Of a DNA stretch of 22,500 bases, positions 14,719 to 21,713 are shown in pieces. Within the stretch, counting starts at the first letter, position 1, and each line of letters begins with the position of its first letter. The notes under the pieces are model-generated. The model was not told the DNA's origin. It saw nothing but the letters and a program-made list of their open reading frames with translations, and did not search any database. The stretch is taken from contig CAYQZD010000061.1 of the NCBI GenBank assembly GCA_964421875.1, positions 1-22,500 of the forward strand, written 5' to 3'. A program made the translations under genes and the position numbers. The stretch comes from CAYQZD01 sp964421875 (GTDB lineage Bacteria > Electryoneota > Tariuqbacteria > Tariuqbacterales > Tariuqbacteraceae).

Positions 14719-16902
14719 ATGGATAGACTGATAATAGTCTCAAACCGGCTGCCGGTCAATATCACCAGACGGAAGAATCAAATCTTCCTGCAGCCGAGCG
14801 TCGGGGGATTAGCCAGCGGCTTAAGAGCCTTCTACAAGGCAAGGGTGAGTCTTTGGGTTGGATGGCCGGGAGCAGCCTCCGCGGGTAAAAACGCGGAGGA
14901 GAGGGCTATGATTAGGGAAAAATTAGCGGAAGAGAAATGCCTGCCGGTGTTCCTCTCGAAGAAGAATATAGAGGAATACTACCACGGCTTTTCCAACCGA
15001 ACCATTTGGCCTCTGTTCCATTATTTTCCTCAGTATGCGGTTTACAGCAAGACCTTTTGGGAATCATACCGTCGCGTGAACCACATTTTCTGCGAGACTT
15101 TGGAAGAGTATGTCCGCCCCGGAGACGCTATCTGGATTCAGGACTACCACCTGATGCTTCTTCCCCGACTGATTAGAGACCGAATGCCTGAAACAAAGAT
15201 AGGATTCTTCCTCCACACCCCCTTTCCCTCCTCGGAACTTTTCCGCCTGCTCCCCTGGCGGGATGAAATCCTCAGCGGCCTGCTGGGAGCTGACCTTATC
15301 GGTTTCCACACTTACGATTATGTCCGTCACTTCCTTGAAAGTGTCCGCAGGATTGCCGGATATGAACATACCTACAGCCAGATAACCACCAAGAACCGGA
15401 TTCTGAAGGTGGACGCGTTCCCCATCGGCATCGATTACGAAACCTGGGCGAAAGCTCATGAACTTACTGATGTTAAGAAGGAAATGGCGCGTTATACCCG
15501 GAAGTTAGGGGGAACCAGAATTATACTCTCCATCGACCGCACCGACTATTCCAAAGGCATCCCTCGGCGCATTGAGGCTTTCGACTGTTTCCTGGAGAAA
15601 AATCCCGAATACCGGGGTAAGGTATCGATGATTCTGGCGGCGATACCCTCCCGCACCGGCGTGGAGACCTACAAGGAATTGAAACGCCGGCTGGACGAGA
15701 TGGTGGGCAATCTGAACGGAAAATATGGCACCATCGACTGGACACCCATAATATACTTGAACCGAACCCAGCCTTTCACTTCAATGGCAGCGCTCTACAA
15801 CACGGCAGACATCGCCCTGGTGACTCCCACCCGCGACGGGATGAATATGATTGCCAAGGAGTATATCGCTTCCAAGGCTGACGGATTAGGAGTGCTGATT
15901 CTGAGCGAAACCGCAGGCGCGGCGCGGGAACTGAGCGAAGCGATAATCATCAATCCCAATAACAAAGAGGCTGTAGCCGCAGCTATCCGGCAGGCGCTGG
16001 AGATGCTCCCCAAGGTGCAAATCAAGCGCAACCAAACTATGAGGCATAGGCTGGAACGGTACAGTATCTACCGCTGGGCCAGCGACTTTATAGAGGCGTT
16101 AAAACATATAGAGGAACTGCAGCGGGAATATTTGGGGAAGAAACTAAACTCTAGGGAACAGGAGAAATTGCTTGCAGCCTATCGCGAAAGTGTGAAAAGA
16201 CTGATATTTCTGGATTATGACGGCACCTTGGTTCCCTTTACAGGGCGTCCCGAAGAGGCCGAGCCTGATGGTGATGTTCTCAAGCTAATCCGGGACCTTT
16301 GCGCCGATGAGAAAAACGAAGTGGTCTTGGCCAGCGGAAGAGATAAAACAACTCTGGACAAATGGTTTAGTGAACTCGATCTCGGATTAATCGCTGAGCA
16401 TGGAGTATGGATAAAGGAACGAGACAGCGGTTGGAAAACCTTAGAGCCGATTCGAAGCGAATGGATGACGGAGATTAAGCCATTGTTGGAATTGTTCGTG
16501 GACCGCACTCCCGGCTCGATTCTGGAGGAGAAGGACTACTCGCTGGTGTGGCACTACCGGCGGGTGGAACCGAGTCTGGCTTCGCTTAGGGTCAGTGAAC
16601 TCAACGACGTGTTGGTGCAGATGGTGGAAAACTTGAATTTAGGAGTTATTCAAGGCGACAAGGTGATTGAAATAAAGGGAACAGGTATTAATAAGGGGGC
16701 GGCGGCGGAGCGATGGTTGTTTGCATCTCAACCCGATTTCATCTTAACAATGGGCGACGATGTGACCGATGAGGATATGTTCGTGGCTATGCCGAAGGAG
16801 GCTTTCACCATAAAAGTCGGATTGAAGCCTTCGCACGCTAAATACAACTTAAGAACCGTAAGAGAGGTCAGAACACTTCTAATAAAAATTGGAAAGGGGT
16901 AA
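14719..16902 (+). CDS. otsA/otsB fusion: Fused trehalose-6-phosphate synthase/phosphatase
   Basis: Cytoplasmic bifunctional enzyme of 727 aa. The N-terminal GT20 synthase (about 1-475) joins nucleotide-glucose and glucose-6-phosphate: SNRLPVNI, VGGLASGL, WVGWPGA, WIQDYHLMLLP, FFLHTPFPSSELFRLLPWR, DRTDYSKGIPRR and TPTRDGMNMIAKEY are all family motifs. The C-terminal HAD phosphatase (about 490-727) removes the phosphate: FLDYDGTLVPF, LASGRDKTTLDKWF, IAEHGVWIKE, KGTGINKGAAAERW and MGDDVTDEDMF. Both halves look catalytically intact. The ATG at 14719 starts MDRLIIVSNRLP as expected; its RBS is weak and lies beside a leader stem-loop. The TreT-like gene starts 2 bp after the stop. Likely role: trehalose as stress protectant or compatible solute. 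Confidence 0.95.
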   Translation: MDRLIIVSNRLPVNITRRKNQIFLQPSVGGLASGLRAFYKARVSLWVGWPGAASAGKNAEERAMIREKLAEEKCLPVFLSKKNIEEYYHGFSNRTIWPLFHYFPQYAVYSKTFWESYRRVNHIFCETLEEYVRPGDAIWIQDYHLMLLPRLIRDRMPETKIGFFLHTPFPSSELFRLLPWRDEILSGLLGADLIGFHTYDYVRHFLESVRRIAGYEHTYSQITTKNRILKVDAFPIGIDYETWAKAHELTDVKKEMARYTRKLGGTRIILSIDRTDYSKGIPRRIEAFDCFLEKNPEYRGKVSMILAAIPSRTGVETYKELKRRLDEMVGNLNGKYGTIDWTPIIYLNRTQPFTSMAALYNTADIALVTPTRDGMNMIAKEYIASKADGLGVLILSETAGAARELSEAIIINPNNKEAVAAAIRQALEMLPKVQIKRNQTMRHRLERYSIYRWASDFIEALKHIEELQREYLGKKLNSREQEKLLAAYRESVKRLIFLDYDGTLVPFTGRPEEAEPDGDVLKLIRDLCADEKNEVVLASGRDKTTLDKWFSELDLGLIAEHGVWIKERDSGWKTLEPIRSEWMTEIKPLLELFVDRTPGSILEEKDYSLVWHYRRVEPSLASLRVSELNDVLVQMVENLNLGVIQGDKVIEIKGTGINKGAAAERWLFASQPDFILTMGDDVTDEDMFVAMPKEAFTIKVGLKPSHAKYNLRTVREVRTLLIKIGKG

Positions 16903-16904
16903 AA

Positions 16905-18113
16905 GTGCGCGGAGTTCAGTATTACAATGAGATTGTGGGGGAAAAAATCATCCACACTATCTATCAGAAAGGGAAGTTGCTTTACAACAAGCACATCATC
17001 CACATCAACTCCACTTATCAGGGCGGGGGAGTGGCGGAAATTCTCGCCTCACTGGTTCCTATGATGAACGATTCCGGTTTCGACGCAGGCTGGAGAATCT
17101 TGCACGGTAATCCCGATTTTTTCAGTATCACTAAGAAGTTCCACAATGCGCTCCAGGGCGACAAAATCAATCTGTCGGAAATTAAAAAGCGGCTCTATTA
17201 CCAAGCCTCCTACGATTTTTCCATCTTCACCCATATCGACCACGACTGCGTGATTGTGCACGATCCTCAGCCGTTGCCGCTGATTAATTACTACAGTAAG
17301 CGCCAACCCTGGATCTGGCGCTGCCATATCGATTGTTCTCATCCCAACCGGGAATTGTGGCGAATGTTAAGAACGCTTACCCTGAAATACGACCTGGTTA
17401 TCATCTCCAATGAAGACTACCGCCACAAAAATTTCCCGGTAGAACAGAGGATTGTTTATCCCGCAATCGATCCGCTGACGTCGAAAAATATGGACCTGAA
17501 AGAGTCCGATAAGATTAAGTACCTCAAGAAGTTCGAAATCCCGCTGGACAAGCCTCTGCTTACCCAAATCTCCCGATTCGACAAATGGAAAGACCCGGAA
17601 GGGGTTGTCGATGTCTTCGAAAAAGTGAAGGAAAAAGTTGACTGCCGCCTGGTGCTCTGCGGTAGTATGGCGGCTGACGACCCCGAAGGGGCGATGATAC
17701 TGGAAAGAGTCATCCGCAAGGCAAACCGTTTCCTGAAAAACAACGACGTGATACTGATTACCAGCGAAAACAATATGTTGGTCAACGCGCTTCAGCGAGC
17801 CTCCTCGGTGGTAATCCAGAAGTCGATTCGGGAAGGTTTCGGCCTCACTGTAACAGAGGCCTTGTGGAAAGGGACGCCGGTCGTATCTACCAAAGTCGGA
17901 GGAATACCGCTGCAGGTTATCGACGGTGAGAACGGATACTTACTGGATCCTACCGACAATCAGGGTTTCGCAGACAGGATTATCGAGCTGATGCAGAATC
18001 CGTCTTTAGCGGAAGAGATGGGTAAGAAGGGTAAGGAGCATGTGCGGGAACACTTCCTCATCACCCGGCTGCTCCTCGACTATCTTAATATTCTTACCTA
18101 CGTTATGTTGTAG
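16905..18113 (+). CDS. treT: TreT-like trehalose glycosyltransferring synthase (GT4)
   Basis: GT-B glycosyltransferase of 402 aa, close to the usual TreT length. TreT makes trehalose in one step from a nucleotide-glucose and glucose, without a phosphorylated intermediate. Family-typical segments: INSTYQGGGVAEILASLVP, VHDPQPLPLI, WRCHIDCSHPN, YPAIDPLTSKN, ISRFDKWKDPEGVV and the EX7E-type donor motif in REGFGLTVTEALWKGTPVV. The start is GTG at 16905 with GGAAAGGGG just upstream; the gap to the synthase/phosphatase gene is 2 bp, so they are co-transcribed and probably coupled. Having both TreT and a synthase/phosphatase fusion in one operon is notable. Substrate preference cannot be read here; some relatives act on other sugars. 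Confidence 0.88.
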   Translation: MRGVQYYNEIVGEKIIHTIYQKGKLLYNKHIIHINSTYQGGGVAEILASLVPMMNDSGFDAGWRILHGNPDFFSITKKFHNALQGDKINLSEIKKRLYYQASYDFSIFTHIDHDCVIVHDPQPLPLINYYSKRQPWIWRCHIDCSHPNRELWRMLRTLTLKYDLVIISNEDYRHKNFPVEQRIVYPAIDPLTSKNMDLKESDKIKYLKKFEIPLDKPLLTQISRFDKWKDPEGVVDVFEKVKEKVDCRLVLCGSMAADDPEGAMILERVIRKANRFLKNNDVILITSENNMLVNALQRASSVVIQKSIREGFGLTVTEALWKGTPVVSTKVGGIPLQVIDGENGYLLDPTDNQGFADRIIELMQNPSLAEEMGKKGKEHVREHFLITRLLLDYLNILTYVML

Positions 18114-18142
18114 ATTCCTCACACTGAATTCTATCGAACAAT

Positions 18143-18172
18143 AAAGGGGCGGGATGTTATTCCCGCCCCTTT
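18143..18172 (+). terminator. Hairpin terminator after the trehalose operon
   Basis: AAAGGGGCGGGA (18143-18154), a 6-nt loop and TCCCGCCCCTTT (18161-18172): a perfect 12-bp stem 29 bp after the stop. The T-run is short (TTT), and a second GCGC/GCGC hairpin with a T-rich tail follows at about 18174-18196. Confidence 0.75.
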
Positions 18173-18208
18173 GCGCACTTTAGCGCCTTTTTCTTCTGGT
18201 ACAAATCC

Positions 18209-19213
18209 ATGAATATCTTTCCCCCGGCGCTGGATTGGATTCAAGTGGAAGTCACCACCAACTGCAACGCCGACTGCCGCTACTGTCCCCACACGGTATA
18301 CCGGGATTCCTGGGTAAACGCGCAGTTGTCGATGGAGTCTTTCAGGAAGTTGATTCCCGCTTTCAAACATACCGGAATGGTGTTCCTGCAGGGATGGGGC
18401 GAACCGTTGCTGCACCCCCAATTCTTCGAGATGGCGGCGTTAGCTAAGGAAGCTAGCTGCAAGGTGGGAACCACCACCAACGGAGTTTCAGCGGACCGCG
18501 AGGTATTGCATCGGATGGTGGAACATAGGATGGATATGGTAGCGTTTTCACTGGCGGGAGTTGACCAAACCAACGACCGCTTCAGAAGGGGAACTTCTAT
18601 AGCGAAGATAATCGTAGCTATCGATGAACTCAATAACATTAAAAATCAATCCAACTCTGAGTTACCCCGAATCCATATCGCTTACCTGCTGCTGAAATCC
18701 GGGCTGGAGGGAGTGCGGATGCTGCCGAAATTGCTGGAAGGCAGGGGCATTGATCAGGCGGTCATCAGCGCGCTCGACTTCGTCCCCTGCCCGGAATTCG
18801 CGGATGAAGCCATATTGCCGAAAAACGAGAGCGAATTCGATGAAATCCGGCGAAGACTCGACGCCGTCGCGCAGGACGGGGTGGTTCGCGGACTCGACAT
18901 CCGCTATCAAGTCAGCGCCCCTCGGCGCATCAGAACCTGGTGCGCGGAGAATGTACACCGTTCCCTATTCGTCACCGCCCGGGCTGAGGTATCCCCCTGC
19001 GTTTTCACCGCCCTCCCCGTCAAAGGAGTCTCGCATATTGTCAATGGCAGGGAGAAACCGTACAAGAAACTAATATTCGGCAGTATTAACGAAAAGCCTC
19101 TGCACAAAATTTGGAGAGATAAATCTTATCGAACTTTCAGAAACGCGCTCTACACCGACGCCTTGCCGTTGAACTGCACAGCGTGTCCTAAATTGAGAAC
19201 ATATTCGAATTAA
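18209..19213 (+). CDS. Radical SAM protein with a C-terminal SPASM/twitch-like cysteine set
   Basis: A 334-aa radical SAM enzyme. The AdoMet-cluster motif is CNADCRYC (C19, C23, C26), followed by GWGEPLLHP, which fits the AdoMet-binding GGEP position, and TTTNGV. The C-terminal part has four cysteines that could hold an auxiliary cluster: WCAEN, SPCVF and CTACPK. The pattern (C-x18-C, then CxxC) is shorter than a full SPASM set and nearer to a twitch domain. Such proteins modify peptides or act in cofactor and metabolite maturation, but no precursor peptide or partner enzyme is nearby, so the substrate is unknown. The ATG at 18209 has no strong RBS; it is close after the trehalose terminator and apparently stands alone. 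Confidence 0.85.
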   Translation: MNIFPPALDWIQVEVTTNCNADCRYCPHTVYRDSWVNAQLSMESFRKLIPAFKHTGMVFLQGWGEPLLHPQFFEMAALAKEASCKVGTTTNGVSADREVLHRMVEHRMDMVAFSLAGVDQTNDRFRRGTSIAKIIVAIDELNNIKNQSNSELPRIHIAYLLLKSGLEGVRMLPKLLEGRGIDQAVISALDFVPCPEFADEAILPKNESEFDEIRRRLDAVAQDGVVRGLDIRYQVSAPRRIRTWCAENVHRSLFVTARAEVSPCVFTALPVKGVSHIVNGREKPYKKLIFGSINEKPLHKIWRDKSYRTFRNALYTDALPLNCTACPKLRTYSN

Positions 19214-19456
19214 TAACACTATGACTTGTGCTATTAGAAGAGAGTTATTAATATATTGTATATTATTAGCATAAATCTTCTTCAGGGTATAGGGTAAAGG
19301 GTTTAGGGTCGAAAAATTCATTCCGTAAGCAATTTTCGTCCGTCTTTTACCCTTTACACTGAACCCTAAACCCTCTATTCTAAATTTTTACTACAATAAT
19401 AACAATATAATAATGAAACGCTTCAAATAACATAAAGCGTTCACACCATTTTATCT
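19214..19456. other. Repeat-bearing spacer before the hydrolase gene
   Basis: No gene seen. It holds the inverted TTTAGGG-type repeat (19284-19374) and a short inverted repeat, AACGCTT (19417-19423) with AAGCGTT (19435-19441), ending 15 bp before the hydrolase ATG. The latter may be an operator or a leader hairpin. Confidence 0.5.
19284..19374. repeat. Inverted repeat of AGGGTTTAGGGT/AGGGTAAAGGG units
   Basis: The left arm (19284-19309) carries AGGGTATAGGGTAAAGGG and AGGGTTTAGGGT. The right arm carries ACCCTTTAC and ACCCTAAACCCT (19363-19374) in reverse complement. Exact 12-bp arms are 19298-19309 and 19363-19374. The arms share sub-motifs in a different order, suggesting an imperfect dispersed repeat. 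Confidence 0.65.
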
Positions 19457-20161
19457 ATGAAATTATCCATAGTCTTCGATGACAATCCCGCCAATCCCGC
19501 CTTGAAAACCGGATTCGGCTTCGCCTGCCTGGTGGAAAGCGCCGGCGAGAAAATCCTCTTCGACACCGGTTCCGACGGGGAAATACTGCTTTACAATCTG
19601 AAGGCGCTGGGAATTAAAGCCGAGGAAATCGGACTTGTAGTCCTGTCCCATGAACATTGGGATCATATCGACGGTTTGGGTAAGTTCCTTGCCAGCGGGG
19701 CGCGCCCGGCGGTTTATCTGCCGGCGAGCTTCACTGAAACCTATAAGCAAAATCTGCGAAGCCAGGGGGCGAGAGTGTTCGAAGTGCGGGAAATGATGCG
19801 GATAACTGCGGGGATTCACACCACCGGCGAAGCGCCCGGCGCGATGACCGAGCAGTCCCTGGCGTGTGAAACGGAGCGGGGATTGGCGCTAATCACCGGC
19901 TGCGCCCACCCCGGAATAGTGCGCATTATCGAGCAAGCGCGGAAAATCAGGCGGGATGTTCACATCGCGCTGGGGGGATTCCACCTGCGCGCCTTGGAAG
20001 CCCCGGCGCTGATGGATATCATCGAGGATTTGCGGCGGCTGGGGGTGGCAAAAGTCTGCCCGGTGCACTGCAGCGGCGATTTAACCCGGCGCCTGTTCCA
20101 CCAAGCCTACGGCGGCAACTGCATCCTCGGCGGAGCCGGGACTGTGATTGAGATAGACTAA
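19457..20161 (+). CDS. Metallo-beta-lactamase-fold hydrolase (dihydropterin/RFA-P synthase-like group)
   Basis: A 234-aa metallohydrolase. The metal motif SHEHWDHIDG gives H65, H67, D69 and H70; later ligands are likely in ITGCAHPGIV and PVHCSGD. The start MKLSIVFDDNPANPALKTGFGFACLVE and the LFDTGSDGEILLYNLKALGI segment are typical of proteins annotated as 7,8-dihydropterin-6-yl-methyl-4-aminobenzene 5'-phosphate synthase in archaea. In bacteria that name is usually only a subgroup label, so the substrate is unknown. The length is normal and the metal site looks intact. The stop overlaps the stop of the convergent phosphoglycerate mutase gene by 4 bp. Confidence 0.87.
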   Translation: MKLSIVFDDNPANPALKTGFGFACLVESAGEKILFDTGSDGEILLYNLKALGIKAEEIGLVVLSHEHWDHIDGLGKFLASGARPAVYLPASFTETYKQNLRSQGARVFEVREMMRITAGIHTTGEAPGAMTEQSLACETERGLALITGCAHPGIVRIIEQARKIRRDVHIALGGFHLRALEAPALMDIIEDLRRLGVAKVCPVHCSGDLTRRLFHQAYGGNCILGGAGTVIEID

Positions 20162-21366
20162 GCCCCAAATTTTTCCAGCCTGCCGGCGTACGCCAGCCCC
20201 AGCGGTATCAAATCCACCGCAGGGAAATACGGCCCCAAGCTTCCCGTCCGGCAGGAACTTTCCCCGAAATCCCCCACCCGGTCGGCTCTGCCAAGTTTCG
20301 ACCAGAGCAGGGTCGGCACCGGATGCCAACTATGAGCGCGCATTTTACAGGGTGTGGAGTGGTCGCCGGTGACAATGATGACATCGGGATTCAGCGCCAG
20401 TATCCGGGGCAGTTTAACGTCGAAGTCCTCAATCACATGAACCTTCCGCTCGAAATCGCCATCCTCGCCCGCGCTGTCGGTCTTCTTCACGTGGAAATAG
20501 AAAAAGTTGTAGTCGTTCCAGCTTTTTTCCAGGGTTTCCAGTTCCTCCTCCACCGTTTCCCCAGCTTCCAGCGCCTCCATACCCACTAACTTCGCCACAC
20601 CCTTATACATCGGATAGGCCGCAACCGCGGCGGCTTTGAGCCCGAAAACCTCGCCGAATAGGGGCCAGTCGGGCTTTTGCGAAAAACCCCGCATCAACAC
20701 CATATTCGCCGGAGATTGGGCGGATAACAAGCCGCGCGCTTCCGCCAGAAATTCCCCGATAATCAGGGCCGTCCCTTCCGCCTTGGGATTGTAGGATTTT
20801 GGGGTCAGCGGAGGTTTGCCGGTGGCTTGAGGGTCGGTGTCGAAGATTTCCCCTGACAGACCTTCTCCCCGCAGAACCATCAGGAAACGGTGCTCCTTGA
20901 CCGTTTCGATGAACAATTCCGCTCCTTCCAGCCGGATGTTCTCGCTCATCAGAGCGCATAGTTCGCGGTTCTTCTCGGTCGGTATCCGTCCCGCGCGGCG
21001 GTCGGTTATCAATCCCGCCGCGTCCAAAGTGCAGAAATTGCCCCGCGCCGCAACATCACCCGGCTGCAGGTCGAAATTAATCCCCAGCGCCGACAACACC
21101 CCCCTCCCCACCTGATAACGCACCGGATCGTAGCCGAACACCGCCAGATGAGCCGGTCCGCTGCCGGGAGTGATGCCGGGGGCGATGGGCTGGTGCAGAC
21201 CGCAGATCGACTCGCCGGCGAGTTTGTCCAGGTTAGGCGTGCGGGCGGCCTCCAGTTCGGTCCGTCCGTCGGATTCACGGGGAAGCCCTCCCAGTCCGTC
21301 CAACACCACCAGGACGATTTTAGCATCCGAAGGCTTCAACAGATTGCGGATGAAATCGAAATCCAT
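20158..21366 (-). CDS. apgM: Cofactor-independent phosphoglycerate mutase, archaeal type
   Basis: Glycolytic/gluconeogenic enzyme of 402 aa that interconverts 3- and 2-phosphoglycerate. It belongs to the alkaline-phosphatase superfamily: VLVVLDGLGGLP (first metal Asp), ITPGSGPAHLAVFGYDP (catalytic Ser region), GRGVLSALGINFDL, FFYFHVKKTDSAGEDGDFERKV, and VTGDHSTPCKMRAHSWHPVP (late metal ligands). The length is that of the archaeal-type ApgM (about 400 aa), not the 510-aa GpmI. The ATG at 21366 gives a natural N-terminus; the RBS is weak. It is convergent with the hydrolase gene and overlaps its stop codon, with no room for a terminator between. It is not in an operon with other glycolysis genes here. 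Confidence 0.93.
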   Translation of the reverse strand: MDFDFIRNLLKPSDAKIVLVVLDGLGGLPRESDGRTELEAARTPNLDKLAGESICGLHQPIAPGITPGSGPAHLAVFGYDPVRYQVGRGVLSALGINFDLQPGDVAARGNFCTLDAAGLITDRRAGRIPTEKNRELCALMSENIRLEGAELFIETVKEHRFLMVLRGEGLSGEIFDTDPQATGKPPLTPKSYNPKAEGTALIIGEFLAEARGLLSAQSPANMVLMRGFSQKPDWPLFGEVFGLKAAAVAAYPMYKGVAKLVGMEALEAGETVEEELETLEKSWNDYNFFYFHVKKTDSAGEDGDFERKVHVIEDFDVKLPRILALNPDVIIVTGDHSTPCKMRAHSWHPVPTLLWSKLGRADRVGDFGESSCRTGSLGPYFPAVDLIPLGLAYAGRLEKFGA

Positions 21367-21403
21367 ATCGCACCGATGATTTATTAGGAGTCGATTTATT
21401 CAA

Positions 21404-21568
21404 ATGCAATATATAACTTCACAGCGATTAAGTCAAAGAAGACCCCGTTTATCGATAAAATATCGTCGTAAAAAAGCCAGCGGGATTTACATCTACCGTA
21501 TTGAAGCGAAAGCATTAAATGGCAAGGGGAAATTTGCTTCTTTGAAAAAGATGGCGTTTATTAAATAG
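21404..21568 (+). pseudogene. Orphan T9SS C-terminal sorting tail, probable remnant of a secreted-protein gene
   Basis: A 54-codon frame whose second half reads SGIYIYRIEAKALNG...KKMAFIK, then stop. This is the end of a type IX sorting domain and closely resembles the end of the C25 peptidase (SGIYFYRIEAG...GKMLLIK). The first half (MQYITSQRLSQRRPRLSIKYRRKK) is basic, has no signal peptide and does not look like the rest of a sorting domain, so the upstream gene is missing. The stop contexts also match: both read AAATAGTAGC then GG-rich DNA. The best reading is a decayed or deleted secreted-protein gene, or a gene-end copy left by recombination. Confidence 0.7.
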
Positions 21569-21713
21569 TAGCTGGATTCTGGGTGCTTGGTTCTGGTATT
21601 ATAACGTAGGGTGGGTTCTTAACCCACCAACATTTAAAATGTTAGGGTTTAGTAATAGTGATTTAGTCAGGGCGGGCAAAACGCCCGCCCTTCAATATTC
21701 TTGTAGGAATATC
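21569..21713. other. Short spacer with two hairpins
   Basis: GGTGGGTT (21610-21617) and AACCCACC (21621-21628) form one hairpin of a dispersed-repeat look (gtagggtgggttcttaacccacc). A second is given as a terminator. AGGA before 21714 is the ribosome site of the next gene. Confidence 0.55.
21669..21691. terminator. GC-rich hairpin before the repeat-protein gene
   Basis: AGGGCGGGC (21669-21677), loop AAAAC and GCCCGCCCT (21683-21691). A 9-bp stem with only a weak T-rich tail (TTCAATATTCTT); a terminator of the lost upstream gene, or a repeat. Confidence 0.45.

Noticed and set aside
19284..19374. Telomere or CRISPR-like array
   Set aside because: There are only a few degenerate units in inverted order, with no regular spacers.
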